Of a stretch of DNA of 64,000 nt, positions 63,875 to 64,000 are shown piece by piece (the stretch's first letter is position 1; every line of letters starts with the position of its first letter). The position numbers were made by a program, and so were the translations under genes. The notes beneath the pieces are model-generated. The model saw nothing but the letters and a program-made list of their open reading frames with translations, made no database searches and was not told the origin of the DNA. This DNA is from Alkalinema pantanalense (lineage in GTDB: Bacteria; Cyanobacteriota; Cyanobacteriia; Leptolyngbyales; Leptolyngbyaceae), in NCBI RefSeq assembly GCF_050753345.1, contig NZ_JBLZFX010000022.1, positions 7,717-71,716 on the forward strand, given 5' to 3'.

Positions 63875-64000
63875 ATGAAACCTCAATACCGCATCCGCAA
63901 CTGGTCTGAGTATAACGCTGGACTCAAGCAGAGGGGAAGCCTCACCTTCTGGATCGACGAATCTGTCCTAGAGCAGTGGGTCGTCGAGGAGTTGAGCGGC
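63875..64000 (+). mobile_element. IS5-type transposase, 5' end only (cut by window edge)
   Basis: 42 codons: MKPQYRIRNWSEYNAGLKQR and LTFWIDESVLEQWVV, the typical N-terminus of IS5-family transposases. The left terminal inverted repeat probably begins near GAGGCATGGTAAG at 63835, but the other end is outside the window. No gene is visible between the WD40 gene and this one. Confidence 0.8.

Overview
The window looks like a chromosomal segment of a cyanobacterium. The evidence is the very frequent HIP1-type GCGATCGC and CGATCG sites, a group 2 sigma factor of SigC type, FurA with the five-cysteine pattern of cyanobacterial FurA, Ycf46, SasA, carboxysomal-type beta carbonic anhydrase CcaA, a HetZ-family protein, DUF2808 and YbjN-type proteins, and the order rpmH-rnpA-PH-yidC-jag-DUF177-ycf46. 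No heterocyst or nitrogen fixation operon is visible. A filamentous or unicellular non-diazotroph (Leptolyngbya-like) is plausible, but this is inference.

Layout. 1-11 kb (all minus strand): a sensor kinase cut by the window edge, a STAS protein, a cellulose-synthase-like GT2 enzyme, two DUF3131 proteins (one with two copies of the domain) and a probable outer-membrane beta-barrel, together resembling an exopolysaccharide locus. A 109-bp tandem duplication carrying 20-bp palindromes lies inside it. 11-17 kb: tRNA-Pro(CGG) with its own terminator, lipA, gpsA, an SH3 protein, sigC, a dispersed repeat, and furA preceded by two iron-box-like sites. 16.7-24.5 kb: cell-wall-binding proteins, ycf46, DUF177, and the jag-yidC-PH-rnpA-rpmH translation and membrane insertion cluster. 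25-34 kb: pntAB transhydrogenase, a GT39-like membrane protein, coaE, YbjN, TldD and a small regulator-like protein.

34-49 kb: sasA divergent from a GT4 enzyme, the latter in an operon with a striking fusion protein (cNMP-like domain, degenerate sigma-54-type AAA domain, NapH-like Fe-S membrane domain). A NYN protein follows, then a second polysaccharide locus (Wzc-like kinase, Wza, a cyanoexosortase-associated protein), a MASE1 histidine kinase and a HetZ-family gene. 48.6-64 kb: KDPG aldolase, SixA, a DHH phosphoesterase, a secreted S9 peptidase, ccaA, a vMAP-HTH/AAA protein, a secreted serine hydrolase carrying five polyglycine-hydrolase-type repeats, a secreted unknown, a large AAA-TM-WD40 protein with 14 repeats, and the 5' end of an IS5-type transposase at the right edge.

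A recurrent feature is short exact tandem duplication (11 to 23 bp, 2 to 5 copies) near gene starts and stops, alongside two families of longer dispersed repeats. The most unusual items are the fusion protein at 36965-39538, the DUF3131/GT2 locus, and the repeat-bearing hydrolase at 56842-58731. All functions are assigned by reading motifs; no database search was possible.
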